In this document: positions 1 through 6,089 of the stretch, piece by piece | Layout of the letters: each line of letters starts with the position of its first letter | Position numbering within the stretch: the stretch's first letter is position 1 | Source: Bacillota bacterium | GTDB taxonomy: Bacteria > Bacillota > Limnochordia > Limnochordales > ZCTH02-B6 | Length of the DNA: 10,264 nt | Reading direction: 5' to 3' | Assembly (NCBI GenBank): GCA_017578085.1 | Contig: PKQR01000076.1 | Span: 1-10,264, forward strand | Notes under the pieces: generated by a model | Told to the model about the DNA's origin: nothing | Databases searched by the model: none | The model's input: the letters and a program-made list of their open reading frames with translations, nothing else | Made by a program: the position numbers and the translations under genes

Positions 1-308
1 TGCAGCGCTACAAGGAACTGCAGGACATCATCGCCATCCTGGGCATGGACGAGCTGTCCGACGAAGACAAGCTGCTGGTGGCCCGGGCGCGCAAGATCGA
101 GCGCTTCCTGTCCCAGCCGATGTTCGTCGCGGAAGCGTTCACGGGCCAGCCCGGCAAGTACGTCCCGGTCCAGGAGACGGTGCGGGGATTCAAGGGGATC
201 CTCGAGGGCAAGTACGACGATCTGCCGGAAGCCGCCTTCTACATGGTCGGCACCATCGACGAGGCCGTCGAGAAGGCCAAGCGGTTGATGGCGGGGCATG
301 CCGCGTAA
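1..308 (+). CDS. atpD: ATP synthase F1 beta subunit, C-terminal end (partial)
   Basis: This is the last 101 residues of the catalytic beta subunit of the F1Fo ATP synthase. The frame is open from base 3 and ends at TAA 306-308; the start lies outside the window. The text runs QRYKELQDIIAILGMDELSDED, then VARARKIERFLSQPMF, which is the beta C-terminal helical domain. DELSDED is the DELSEED loop, with one E-to-D change. This loop contacts gamma and epsilon and transmits rotation. The rest matches the usual family end, including FTGQPGKYVP and the FYMVGTIDEAVEKA segment. The next gene downstream is atpC, as in most ATP synthase operons. Identification is essentially certain from sequence and context. 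Confidence 0.98.
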   Translation, partial: QRYKELQDIIAILGMDELSDEDKLLVARARKIERFLSQPMFVAEAFTGQPGKYVPVQETVRGFKGILEGKYDDLPEAAFYMVGTIDEAVEKAKRLMAGHAA

Positions 309-324
309 CACGCGGCAGCAAGGC

Positions 325-341
325 GCGGGCTACTAGCCCGC
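325..341 (+). other. Stem-loop between atpD and atpC
   Basis: The 61-nt gap between atpD and atpC holds a perfect 7-bp inverted repeat, GCGGGCT (325-331), loop ACT, AGCCCGC (335-341). No T-run follows, so it is not a standard terminator. It lies 12 nt upstream of the atpC Shine-Dalgarno sequence (GAGGGGGA, 353-360). It could mark a processing or stability point within the operon mRNA, but this is inference and short GC hairpins are common at this base composition. Confidence 0.4.
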
Positions 342-369
342 CGTGCGGTACTGAGGGGGAAGCGGGCAC

Positions 370-816
370 ATGCTCGAGCTGGAAGTGGTCACGCCGTACC
401 GGCAGGTGCTGCATACGCAGGTGGAGTCGGTCATCGTGCCGGCGACCGACGGGTACCTGGGCATCATGAAGAACCACGCCCCGTTGGTCTGTGGGCTCGC
501 CATCGGCGTGCTCCACTACGGGCCCGCTCATGGCCCGAAGCGGCGGCTAGCCTTGAGCGGCGGTTTCCTCGAGGTGACCAACAACAAGGTGACCGTCTTG
601 GCGGACACCGCGGAGTTGGCGGAGGAAATCGATGTGCTGCGGGCGATGGAGGCGCGCCGGCGCGCCGAGCAACGGCTGCGCAGCCGGGCGGCCAACATCG
701 ACTACGTCCGGGCTGAACTGGCCCTAAAGCGGGCAATGGCACGCCTGCAGGCGGCCGGCGTCGAGGACGACAAGCAGCAGGAGCATCCGCTGCCAAGCAG
801 CGCGATCGAGCACTGA
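370..816 (+). CDS. atpC: ATP synthase F1 epsilon subunit
   Basis: This encodes the epsilon subunit of F1, part of the central stalk and an inhibitor of ATP hydrolysis, on the cytoplasmic face of the membrane. The 148 residues have the N-terminal beta-sandwich (about 1-82, starting MLELEVVTPYRQV and including the conserved DGYLGIMKNHAPL) and the C-terminal two-helix domain (about 84-130). Residues 87-92, IDVLRA, match the I(L)DxxRA motif that binds ATP in Bacillus-type epsilon, suggesting nucleotide control of its inhibitory conformation. The protein is slightly longer than the typical 130-140 residues because of a polar tail after residue 130. ATG 370 is preceded by GAGGGGGA with 9 nt spacing. 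It is the last gene of the ATP synthase operon; a terminator follows. Confidence 0.97.
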   Translation: MLELEVVTPYRQVLHTQVESVIVPATDGYLGIMKNHAPLVCGLAIGVLHYGPAHGPKRRLALSGGFLEVTNNKVTVLADTAELAEEIDVLRAMEARRRAEQRLRSRAANIDYVRAELALKRAMARLQAAGVEDDKQQEHPLPSSAIEH

Positions 817-844
817 GCGATTCGTTGAGAAGAGTGGATGCTTC

Positions 845-874
845 GGCAGGCCCAGTGCAGGGCCTGCCTTTTTT
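845..874 (+). terminator. Intrinsic terminator of the ATP synthase operon
   Basis: A perfect 9-bp stem, GGCAGGCCC (845-853) and GGGCCTGCC (860-868), with a 6-nt loop AGTGCA, is followed at once by six Ts (869-874). This is a textbook Rho-independent terminator 28 nt after the atpC stop. The other strand has no T-run after the stem, so it should act only on the plus strand. Confidence 0.93.
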
Positions 875-899
875 GCTATGAACGCCCATCCCTCAGCTC

Positions 900-1094
900 T
901 CATTCTGCAGAGCGGCTGCGGCTCCAGGGGGTCCGGCCGCGGCCGAACAAGGCCTCTCCCAAGAACCCGATGCCGAGGCCGATCAGCGCTCCCGCGCCGG
1001 CGTCGCCCGCGATCATCCCCACGCCGATCCCGACCAAGAGGCAACCTACGATGATCACAGCTTCCACCCTTTCTCTGCGCACTGCCGCCGCCAT
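900..1094 (-). CDS. Small glycine-rich membrane protein (hypothetical)
   Basis: A 64-residue ORF begins 3 nt after the stop of the SpoVD-like gene on the same strand, so it could be translationally coupled to it. The Shine-Dalgarno signal is weak (AAGG directly before ATG); an internal GTG at codon 13 has a better-spaced AGAAAGG upstream and is an alternative start. After a basic N-terminus (VRRERVE), residues about 12-50 are hydrophobic and rich in small residues, with several GxxxG-like spacings (VGIGVGMIAG, ALIGLGIGFLG). This suggests one long or two short membrane helices, followed by a basic arginine-rich tail. I do not recognise the family. Tight spacing and clear hydrophobic patterning argue for a real gene, but it could be a chance frame in GC-rich DNA. 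Confidence 0.5.
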   Translation of the reverse strand: MAAAVRRERVEAVIIVGCLLVGIGVGMIAGDAGAGALIGLGIGFLGEALFGRGRTPWSRSRSAE

Positions 1095-1097
1095 GCC

Positions 1098-2804
1098 TTA
1101 CGCGTCAGGCCGGGGCGGGATGCCAAGGTGCTTGAGCGCCCGATCCATTATCTCGGCAAAGACGGGTGCCGCCCAGCGGCCGCCTTCCGGGGTGTCCTGC
1201 TGGACGTCATACAGCATGACGACGCCCACCAGCTCGGGCGCCTCGGCCGGGGCAAAGCCGACGAAGGACGCGAGCCGCTTGTTGCTGTAGACGCCATTTT
1301 CAGGGATCTGGGCGGTGCCCGTCTTGCCGGCCACACGGTAGCCGGGGATCCGGGCCCTGGTGCCGGTTCCTTGAGCCACCACCATCTCCATCGCTTGGGT
1401 GAGTTCCCGGGCGGTTTCCTCCGAGATGACCCGCCGCAGCGGCGTCGGCTGCCGCTCTTCAATGACGACGCCGCGAGGGGAGCGGACGGTCTGGACGACG
1501 TAGGGCCGCATCAAGACGCCGCCGTTGGCGATGGCAGCCGTGGCGGCGGCCAACTGCACCGGCGTGACGGCAACGCCCTGGCCGAAGGAGACGTTGGCCC
1601 AACGCAAGGTTTCCCCGGCAATGCGGCCCGGAGCCGGCACGCTGCCGGTTCCTTCCCCGGGCAAGTCGATCCCGAGGCGCGCGCCGAAGCCGAAGGCCTG
1701 CAAGTAGCGGGCCAGGGTCGGCCCGCCGATCATTTCGGCGCCGAGGTAAGCAAAGGCGGTGTTGCAGGAGCGGGCGATGGCCTCCTGCAGCGTGATCTGC
1801 CCGTAGCCCCACGGGTTGTTGCAGTGGACGATCCCGCCGCCGATGCGCAGTTGACCCGGCCCATCCAGAACGGTGTCGATGGTCGCCACGCCTTCCTCGA
1901 GCGCGGCCGCGGCGGTGAACAGTTTCAGCGTCGAGCCCGGCTCGAACTGGTCGGTGACCGCCGGGTTGCGGTACGCCCGGGGCAAGTAGTCGGCGTAGCG
2001 GGCCGGGTCAAAGCCGGGAAAGGTGGCCATGGCCAGTATTTCCCCGGTCTGCGGTCGCATGAGGATGGCTAGGCCCCACTTGGCCCGAGCCGCTGCAACG
2101 CCCTGCGCGAGCTCCTGCTCGACCGTGTACTGGAGCACTCTGTCAAGCGTGAGGATCAGGTCGTGGCCCGGGACCGCGTCAAAGACCTGGCTGCGGCCCC
2201 CCGGGATGGCGCGGCCCCTCGGGTCACGTTCGCTGAAGTGGCGGCCAGGAACTCCCCGCAGCAAGGATTCGTAATAGAACTCAAGCCCCGCCAAGCCCTG
2301 GTTGTCGAGACCCGTGAAGCCCAAAACGTCCGCCGCCAATGTGCCGTGGGGATAATCCCGCTGCGGGCGCTGGACCACGTACACACCGCTCAGATCCAAC
2401 CGCTCTATGGCCGCGGCCGCCTCCGGCTCGAGGCGCACGGCGAGCCACACCGACGGGGAGTCCTGCCTGAGCCGCCGCTCGATTTCCGCCGCCGGCTCCC
2501 GCAAGATAGGTGCGAGAAGGGCCGCAGCGCGGGCCGGATCAGCGATCGCGGACGGGACCGCGTACGCCGCGTACCCCTGTACGGTAATGGCCAAGGGCAC
2601 GCCGTTGCGGTCGTAGATGGCACCCCGTTCGGGCACGAGGTTCTCAGCGCGGTAGCGCTGCTCCACCGCCAAGGTGCGGTAATGGCTGCCTTGCACGATT
2701 TGCAGCCAGCCGAGCCGCAGCCACGTCAATACGGCCAGGAACGCCATGCCCAGGAACACCAGGGCAACCCGCACGCGCAGGCCTTGTGGAAACTGGCGGC
2801 TCAT
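1098..2804 (-). CDS. SpoVD/FtsI-like class B penicillin-binding protein (transpeptidase)
   Basis: A 568-residue D,D-transpeptidase that cross-links peptidoglycan outside the cytoplasmic membrane. ATG 2804 has an excellent ribosome site, GAGGAGGG, 6 nt upstream; longer in-frame starts lack one. Residues about 12-37 form a single N-terminal membrane anchor. RGAIYDRNG (60-68) begins the PBP dimerisation region. The transpeptidase domain has all catalytic motifs: STLK (nucleophile Ser291), SCN (346-348) and KTG (494-496). Cys328 and Cys347 are 19 residues apart, with Cys347 inside the SxN motif; B. subtilis SpoVD has a cysteine pair with this spacing (332/351) kept reduced by StoA. The protein stops after the transpeptidase domain, with no PASTA domain, unlike B. 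subtilis SpoVD or PBP2B. It sits among sporulation genes rather than in the mra/mur division cluster, supporting a cortex-synthesis role, but FtsI cannot be excluded. Confidence 0.92.
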   Translation of the reverse strand: MSRQFPQGLRVRVALVFLGMAFLAVLTWLRLGWLQIVQGSHYRTLAVEQRYRAENLVPERGAIYDRNGVPLAITVQGYAAYAVPSAIADPARAAALLAPILREPAAEIERRLRQDSPSVWLAVRLEPEAAAAIERLDLSGVYVVQRPQRDYPHGTLAADVLGFTGLDNQGLAGLEFYYESLLRGVPGRHFSERDPRGRAIPGGRSQVFDAVPGHDLILTLDRVLQYTVEQELAQGVAAARAKWGLAILMRPQTGEILAMATFPGFDPARYADYLPRAYRNPAVTDQFEPGSTLKLFTAAAALEEGVATIDTVLDGPGQLRIGGGIVHCNNPWGYGQITLQEAIARSCNTAFAYLGAEMIGGPTLARYLQAFGFGARLGIDLPGEGTGSVPAPGRIAGETLRWANVSFGQGVAVTPVQLAAATAAIANGGVLMRPYVVQTVRSPRGVVIEERQPTPLRRVISEETARELTQAMEMVVAQGTGTRARIPGYRVAGKTGTAQIPENGVYSNKRLASFVGFAPAEAPELVGVVMLYDVQQDTPEGGRWAAPVFAEIMDRALKHLGIPPRPDA

Positions 2805-2911
2805 CCCACGCCCTCCTCTGAGACCTGCAAGTTCCGCGCCCAGATGAGCCTTCCTGCCGGAAAGTTGGCGCGAAGCTCGACTCAAGGCTTTCAGCGGCCA
2901 CCGCGCCGCGT

Positions 2912-2942
2912 GCATAGAACCCCGGGGCTGCGGGAGATGCTT
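2912..2942 (+). promoter_or_regulatory. Candidate SigF/SigG-type (forespore) promoter for ywmB-spoIIQ
   Basis: In the 181-nt divergent gap between the PBP gene and ywmB, GCATA (2912-2916) exactly fits the -35 consensus GYATA of B. subtilis forespore sigma factors. After a 16-nt spacer, GGAGATGCTT (2933-2942) fits five of the seven defined positions of the -10 consensus GGNNANAHTR. It lies about 45 nt before the ywmB start. A forespore promoter here would make sense because spoIIQ is a SigF gene in B. subtilis. Short motifs like this also arise by chance. I found no convincing promoter for the PBP gene on the other strand. Confidence 0.35.
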
Positions 2943-2985
2943 CCACCTGAGGTGCATGCTGGACATCCCCAGGGGAGAGCAGGGC

Positions 2986-3015
2986 ATGATGCGGACCGCC
3001 ATGATGCGCACCGCC
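2986..3015 (+). repeat. 15-bp tandem duplication at the ywmB start
   Basis: ATGATGCGGACCGCC (2986-3000) is followed directly by ATGATGCGCACCGCC (3001-3015), 14 of 15 bases identical. Each unit encodes MMRTA and carries its own pair of ATG codons. The upstream AGGGGAGAG (2971-2979) suits the first unit. Confidence 0.85.
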
Positions 3016-3681
3016 GTCCTCGCCGCCCTTTGGCTGGCGCTGGCGCGCCAGGTGCCCGCGGTGACCGAAGGGGGAGTATTGCGAGAGCCCGCCCAGCGGG
3101 TTCTCACAGCCTTGGGCGGCGATCCGGAGCGGGTGCTAATGGTGGCCGCAGCCACGCGGCCCGCGCCCGACGGAGCGGCCATGGCTGACCTGAAACGGGA
3201 GGCGCAAGGCGTGGCCAGGCGACTGGAACGGGTCTACGGTGTCGAAGGTTGGCGCCTTGACAACCGTGTGGAGGCAGGGGGCCGCCTTGTGTTCCTCGAC
3301 GGACGCATTGGGACCGGGGGCCAGCTGCGGGTCGTGGCGTGGCACGCTGCGGGCCACCGGGGGACCGTCGCCGCCCTGGTTCTGCCAGGGGAGATGACGG
3401 CTGCGGCCGCCGCCCGCCGGGAGCTGGTCCGGCAGGTGGCCCGGGCGCTGGGGCTGCGGCCTAGCGCGCTGGACTCCGCGGTAGAGGTCTCGGGATTCGT
3501 GGCGGGCAAGCCGGCGACCGAGGTGGAGGCGGAGCTCGCCCGCAAGTTCGCGGGACGGCGCCCGACCGGGTGGGAGCTGCCCGTGGCCGTGGAGGCGTCG
3601 ACAAGCGGCAGCCGGGTCGTGATCGGCTCCGTGGCCGCCGGTCCAGCCGAAGTGGATGTTCTGGGAGACCTGGTGTGGTGA
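2986..3681 (+). CDS. ywmB: YwmB-like secreted or membrane-anchored protein (TATA-binding-fold family)
   Basis: A 231-residue protein of unknown function. ATG 2986 has AGGGGAG 8 nt upstream; an upstream ATG at 2956 lacks a ribosome site. The N-terminus (MMRTAMMRTAVLAALWLALA) looks like a signal peptide or membrane anchor, so the rest is probably outside the cytoplasm. The body fits the YwmB family in length (about 240 residues), in the central YGVEGW and FLDGRIG segments, and in a second half with VEVSGFVAG followed by an amphipathic segment and a closing RVVIGSVAAGP strand. Position strongly supports the call: ywmB lies downstream of atpC and near spoIID/spoIIQ in many Bacillota. The next gene begins 19 nt after its stop, so they are probably co-transcribed. 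The N-terminus is oddly duplicated (MMRTA MMRTA). Confidence 0.7.
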   Translation: MMRTAMMRTAVLAALWLALARQVPAVTEGGVLREPAQRVLTALGGDPERVLMVAAATRPAPDGAAMADLKREAQGVARRLERVYGVEGWRLDNRVEAGGRLVFLDGRIGTGGQLRVVAWHAAGHRGTVAALVLPGEMTAAAAARRELVRQVARALGLRPSALDSAVEVSGFVAGKPATEVEAELARKFAGRRPTGWELPVAVEASTSGSRVVIGSVAAGPAEVDVLGDLVW

Positions 3682-3700
3682 TGCTGGGAGGGGTGGTGCG

Positions 3701-4573
3701 GTGATGGAGATCTCTTGGCAGCGGCGGGTAGGCTACGCCCTCAAGCGGCGCTGGCGGATCGTACAAGGGTTTGCCCGCTTTTACGCCAGCAAGTTGGGCG
3801 ACGGCTTACAGCGCCTGGCGGGAAGACGTCTCCGGAGGTTCTTCAGGTGGTCATTGGGCACGGCGGCGGTGGCCGCCGCGGCCGCCCTCCTGTGGTGGGG
3901 GCTGGGCGGGGAGCTGTCGCCCCCCTCGTCCCCGCCCGCTGCCCGCCTGCCCGTCGTCTCGGGGCTTGATGAGCAGATCCAGCGGAAGCTCGCGGACCGG
4001 CATCAGCTCCGGCTCGCGGTCCCTGCGGCGAGCGCCGGCCGCACAGGGTCGGCGACGCAGCCTGCGGTGCCGGTCGCCAGCGCTGGCCGCGCCGGGGCGG
4101 CCACGTTGCCTGCGGTGCCGGCGGGGGCCGTCCCGCAGCCGGTCGTCCCCGAGGCGGGGGAGGCGCGGCCTACAGTGCGCCTGGAGGCGGCATCGTGGCC
4201 TGTGGACGGGCCTGTCATCTCCGGTCCCGGTTGGCGCCGCCACCCGCTCTTGGGCCATTGGCACTACGATCCCGGCGTGCGCCTGATGGCGACGCCGGGC
4301 GGCCCTGTGCGGGCCGTCTTGCCCGGGACGGTTGCCGAGGCTGGACTGGACCCCGACGGTGGGCTGCTGGTGGCCATCGATCACGGCGGCGGCCTGACGA
4401 CCGTCTACGGCAACCTGGAGCATGTTGTGGTGGCTGCCGGGCAGCGCGTCAGCTCCCACGCGCCGGTGGGGATGGCGCCCTTGACCCCCGGCGCGCCTGT
4501 CGTGCGCTTTGCCATCTACCAGGACGGGGAGGCGATGGATCCGCTCGCGGCATTGAACGGGAAACAGCCTTGA
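3701..4573 (+). CDS. spoIIQ: SpoIIQ-like membrane protein with degenerate LytM (M23) domain
   Basis: A 290-residue protein, likely the forespore side of the SpoIIQ-SpoIIIAH channel that spans the intermembrane space during engulfment. Start: GTG 3701 (7 nt after GGGAGGGG) or adjacent ATG 3704. Layout: a basic cytoplasmic N-terminus (1-50), one membrane segment (about 51-69), a low-complexity Pro/Ala linker with a 16-residue repeat (107-143), and a LytM/peptidase M23 domain (about 165-290) beginning GPGWRRHPLLGHW. The domain keeps the fold signature (TPGGPVRAVLPGTVAEAG, IDHGGGLTTVYGNL, VAAGQRV, PVG, DP) but not the zinc site: the usual HxGxD is DPGVR (190-194), the usual YAHL is YGNL, and the HxH before FE is VVR. 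It should therefore lack peptidase activity, as B. subtilis SpoIIQ does. It lies between ywmB and spoIIID, matching the usual context. A different structural M23 homologue is possible. Confidence 0.8.
   Translation: MMEISWQRRVGYALKRRWRIVQGFARFYASKLGDGLQRLAGRRLRRFFRWSLGTAAVAAAAALLWWGLGGELSPPSSPPAARLPVVSGLDEQIQRKLADRHQLRLAVPAASAGRTGSATQPAVPVASAGRAGAATLPAVPAGAVPQPVVPEAGEARPTVRLEAASWPVDGPVISGPGWRRHPLLGHWHYDPGVRLMATPGGPVRAVLPGTVAEAGLDPDGGLLVAIDHGGGLTTVYGNLEHVVVAAGQRVSSHAPVGMAPLTPGAPVVRFAIYQDGEAMDPLAALNGKQP
4019..4129 (+). repeat. 48-bp tandem repeat in the spoIIQ-like linker
   Basis: Two full 48-bp units (4019-4066 and 4067-4114) and a partial third (4115-4129) encode the peptide repeats VPAASAGRTGSATQPA, VPVASAGRAGAATLPA and VPAGA. 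The units stay in frame and lie in the extracytoplasmic linker between the membrane segment and the LytM domain, so changes in copy number would alter linker length without breaking the protein. Confidence 0.9.
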
Positions 4574-4622
4574 CCATGGCCCGAAAACAGCGCAGCGACG
4601 GCCTTTCCCGCCCGCCCCGCTG

Positions 4623-4651
4623 ACATATATCCCGCCCGCAGGCCATAAGAA
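4623..4651 (+). promoter_or_regulatory. Candidate SigE-type promoter of spoIIID
   Basis: The 109-nt gap before spoIIID holds an AT-rich island in otherwise GC-rich DNA. ACATATA (4623-4629) resembles the SigE -35 element (KMATATT), and after 14 nt CATAAGAA (4644-4651) resembles the SigE -10 element (CATACAHT); that spacing is typical for SigE. In B. subtilis spoIIID is transcribed by SigE in the mother cell. The -10 match is imperfect (CATA is kept, the rest drifts), so the call rests on the combination of spacing, base composition and gene identity. Confidence 0.5.
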
Positions 4652-4682
4652 TTTACCGACATTGGGGCGGGGGGGCGCTGCA

Positions 4683-4946
4683 ATGCGAGACTACATCCGG
4701 AAACGGGTGGTGGACGTCAGCCACTACATCGTCGAGTCCAAGGCGACGGTGCGCCAGGCGGCCGCCGTTTTCGGGGTCAGCAAGAGCACGGTCCACAAAG
4801 ATGTCACCGAGCGGCTTCCCCGCGTCAGCAAGGACTTGGCCCGCAAGGTAAAGCGCATCTTGGACCTCAACAAAGCCGAGCGGCACATCCGCGGGGGCGA
4901 AGCGACCCGCCGCAAGTACCGGAGTGACGGCCGCAAGGCCTCCTGA
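4683..4946 (+). CDS. spoIIID: Stage III sporulation transcription factor SpoIIID
   Basis: An 87-residue mother-cell DNA-binding protein that activates or represses SigE-dependent genes, including sigK in B. subtilis. It matches SpoIIID throughout: MRDYIRKR at the start, YIVESKATVRQAAAVFGVSK, STVHKDVTERLP, then RHIRGGEATRRKY. The helix-turn-helix lies at about residues 22-45, with the recognition helix around GVSKSTVHKDV. A basic second DNA-binding region follows (RHIRGGEATRRKYR, 67-80), and the tail is a little shorter than in Bacillus (93 residues). ATG 4683 matches the family N-terminus (MRDYI, compare MHDYI). The Shine-Dalgarno region is a run of Gs (4664-4676) rather than a clean GGAGG, so translation may be modest. 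The next gene, mbl, starts 129 nt later, the same pairing as in Bacillus. Confidence 0.97.
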   Translation: MRDYIRKRVVDVSHYIVESKATVRQAAAVFGVSKSTVHKDVTERLPRVSKDLARKVKRILDLNKAERHIRGGEATRRKYRSDGRKAS

Positions 4947-5075
4947 TCCAGCCCCTCAGGGGCCAAGCCAGCGGGCCGGTCGTGTCCGGCAGGATTTGGC
5001 AAAGAAGCTGTCGAACTCACCAGTACCTTCCGGACCTTGCCACGGATGGTTCGGGACCGAGAGGGGCGGCCACAC

Positions 5076-6089
5076 GTGTTCGCGCGGGATATCGGCATAG
5101 ACCTGGGCACGGCCAACGTGCTCATCTTCATGCGCGGGAAAGGCATCGTCGTGCGCGAGCCTTCGGTGGTGGCCGTCGATCTCGAGACCAACCAGGTGCT
5201 CGCCGTCGGCGAGGAAGCCCGGCGCATGGTCGGGCGCACGCCGGGCAACATCGCCGTCATCCGTCCCCTCAAGGCGGGCGTTATCGCCGATTACACCATA
5301 ACCGAGGTTATGCTCAAGCACCTGGTGCGGCGGGTGCTGGGCCGCCGGCCGCTGTTTCGCCCCCAGATCGCCGTGTGCGTACCTTCAGGGGTTACCGCGG
5401 TGGAACAGCGGGCTGTCATCGAAGCTTGCATGCAGGCCGGCGCGAAGAAGGTCTGGGTCATCTCCGAGTCGATGGCCGCCGCGGTGGGAGCCGGACTCAA
5501 CATCGTCGATCCGGGCGGCAATATGGTGGTGGACATCGGCGGCGGCACGACGGACGTGGCGGTCATTTCCATGGGCGGGGAAGTAGTGTCCGACAGCGTG
5601 CGGGTCGGCGGGGACGACCTGGATGAGGCTATCGTCCGCTACGTGCGGCGGGAACATAACCTGCTCATCGGCGAGCAGACCGCCGAAGAAATCAAACGCA
5701 AGATCGGCTGTGTCTACAACCCCGACGAAAACGAAACCATGGAGGTGCGGGGCCGGGACTCGGTGACCGGGCTGCCCCGGGCCGTCCGGCTCTCGGCCGC
5801 CCAAGTCTGCGAGGCCTTGCAGGAGCCCGTGCAGGCCATCATCAACGCGATCCGAGCCGTGCTCGAAAAAACGCCCCCGGAACTGGCGGGGGACATCATC
5901 AACCGCGGTATCGTGCTGACGGGGGGCGGCGCTCTCCTGCGCGGCATCACGGACCTTGTCCGCCTGGAAACGCAGGTGGAAGCCATCCTTGCCGACGACC
6001 CGCTCACCTGCGTCGCCCGGGGGACGAGCCGGCTGTTGGAGGAGATTCACCGCCTGCCGGCGGAAACGGTTTCCTTCCGCGTGTCCTGA
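5076..6089 (+). CDS. mbl: Rod shape-determining protein, MreB family (Mbl type)
   Basis: A 337-residue bacterial actin that polymerises on the inner face of the cytoplasmic membrane and guides the cell-wall elongation machinery. GTG 5076 is chosen because it gives VFARDIGIDLGTANVLI, the normal Mbl N-terminus, and has GAGAGGGG 9 nt upstream; longer in-frame starts add a tail unlike the family. The actin-fold nucleotide motifs are intact: DIGIDLGTAN (5-14), ESMAAAVGAG (131-140), DIGGGTTD (153-160) and GIVLTGGGALLRG (278-290). RPLFRP (91-96) matches the hydrophobic membrane-insertion loop, whose Leu-Phe pair contacts lipid in Thermotoga MreB. Length is normal. The Mbl assignment rests on linkage to spoIIID and the flagellar rod genes, as in B. 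subtilis (spoIIID-mbl-flhO-flhP); an organism with one MreB might use this copy as its main one. The last 43 nt overlap the convergent CxxC gene. Confidence 0.96.
   Translation: MFARDIGIDLGTANVLIFMRGKGIVVREPSVVAVDLETNQVLAVGEEARRMVGRTPGNIAVIRPLKAGVIADYTITEVMLKHLVRRVLGRRPLFRPQIAVCVPSGVTAVEQRAVIEACMQAGAKKVWVISESMAAAVGAGLNIVDPGGNMVVDIGGGTTDVAVISMGGEVVSDSVRVGGDDLDEAIVRYVRREHNLLIGEQTAEEIKRKIGCVYNPDENETMEVRGRDSVTGLPRAVRLSAAQVCEALQEPVQAIINAIRAVLEKTPPELAGDIINRGIVLTGGGALLRGITDLVRLETQVEAILADDPLTCVARGTSRLLEEIHRLPAETVSFRVS

Noticed and set aside
845..868. Use of the atpC terminator for the minus-strand miniprotein gene as well.
   Set aside because: On the minus strand the stem is followed by CGAAGCATCC, with no T-run.
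2805..3182. 126-residue N-terminal extension of the PBP gene.
   Set aside because: It would overlap divergent ywmB, has no membrane or domain signature, and the ATG at 2804 has an ideal Shine-Dalgarno sequence followed by a normal membrane anchor.
2163..3188. Plus-strand open frame of 341 codons opposite the PBP gene and the ywmB start.
   Set aside because: The minus-strand PBP has intact catalytic motifs and a good ribosome site; this frame has neither family features nor a ribosome site, and it overlaps ywmB in another frame.
4948..4990. Short hairpins GCCCC-TCA-GGGGC and GCCGG-N6-CCGGC after spoIIID, as a possible terminator.
   Set aside because: Stems are only 5 bp and no T-run follows; readthrough into mbl is as likely.
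5009..5015. TGTCGAA, a perfect Spo0A-box core, between spoIIID and mbl, next to a TTGGCA that could be a -35.
   Set aside because: A 7-mer is expected about once per strand-pair in 10 kb by chance, no convincing -10 lies at the right distance, and there is no second box.
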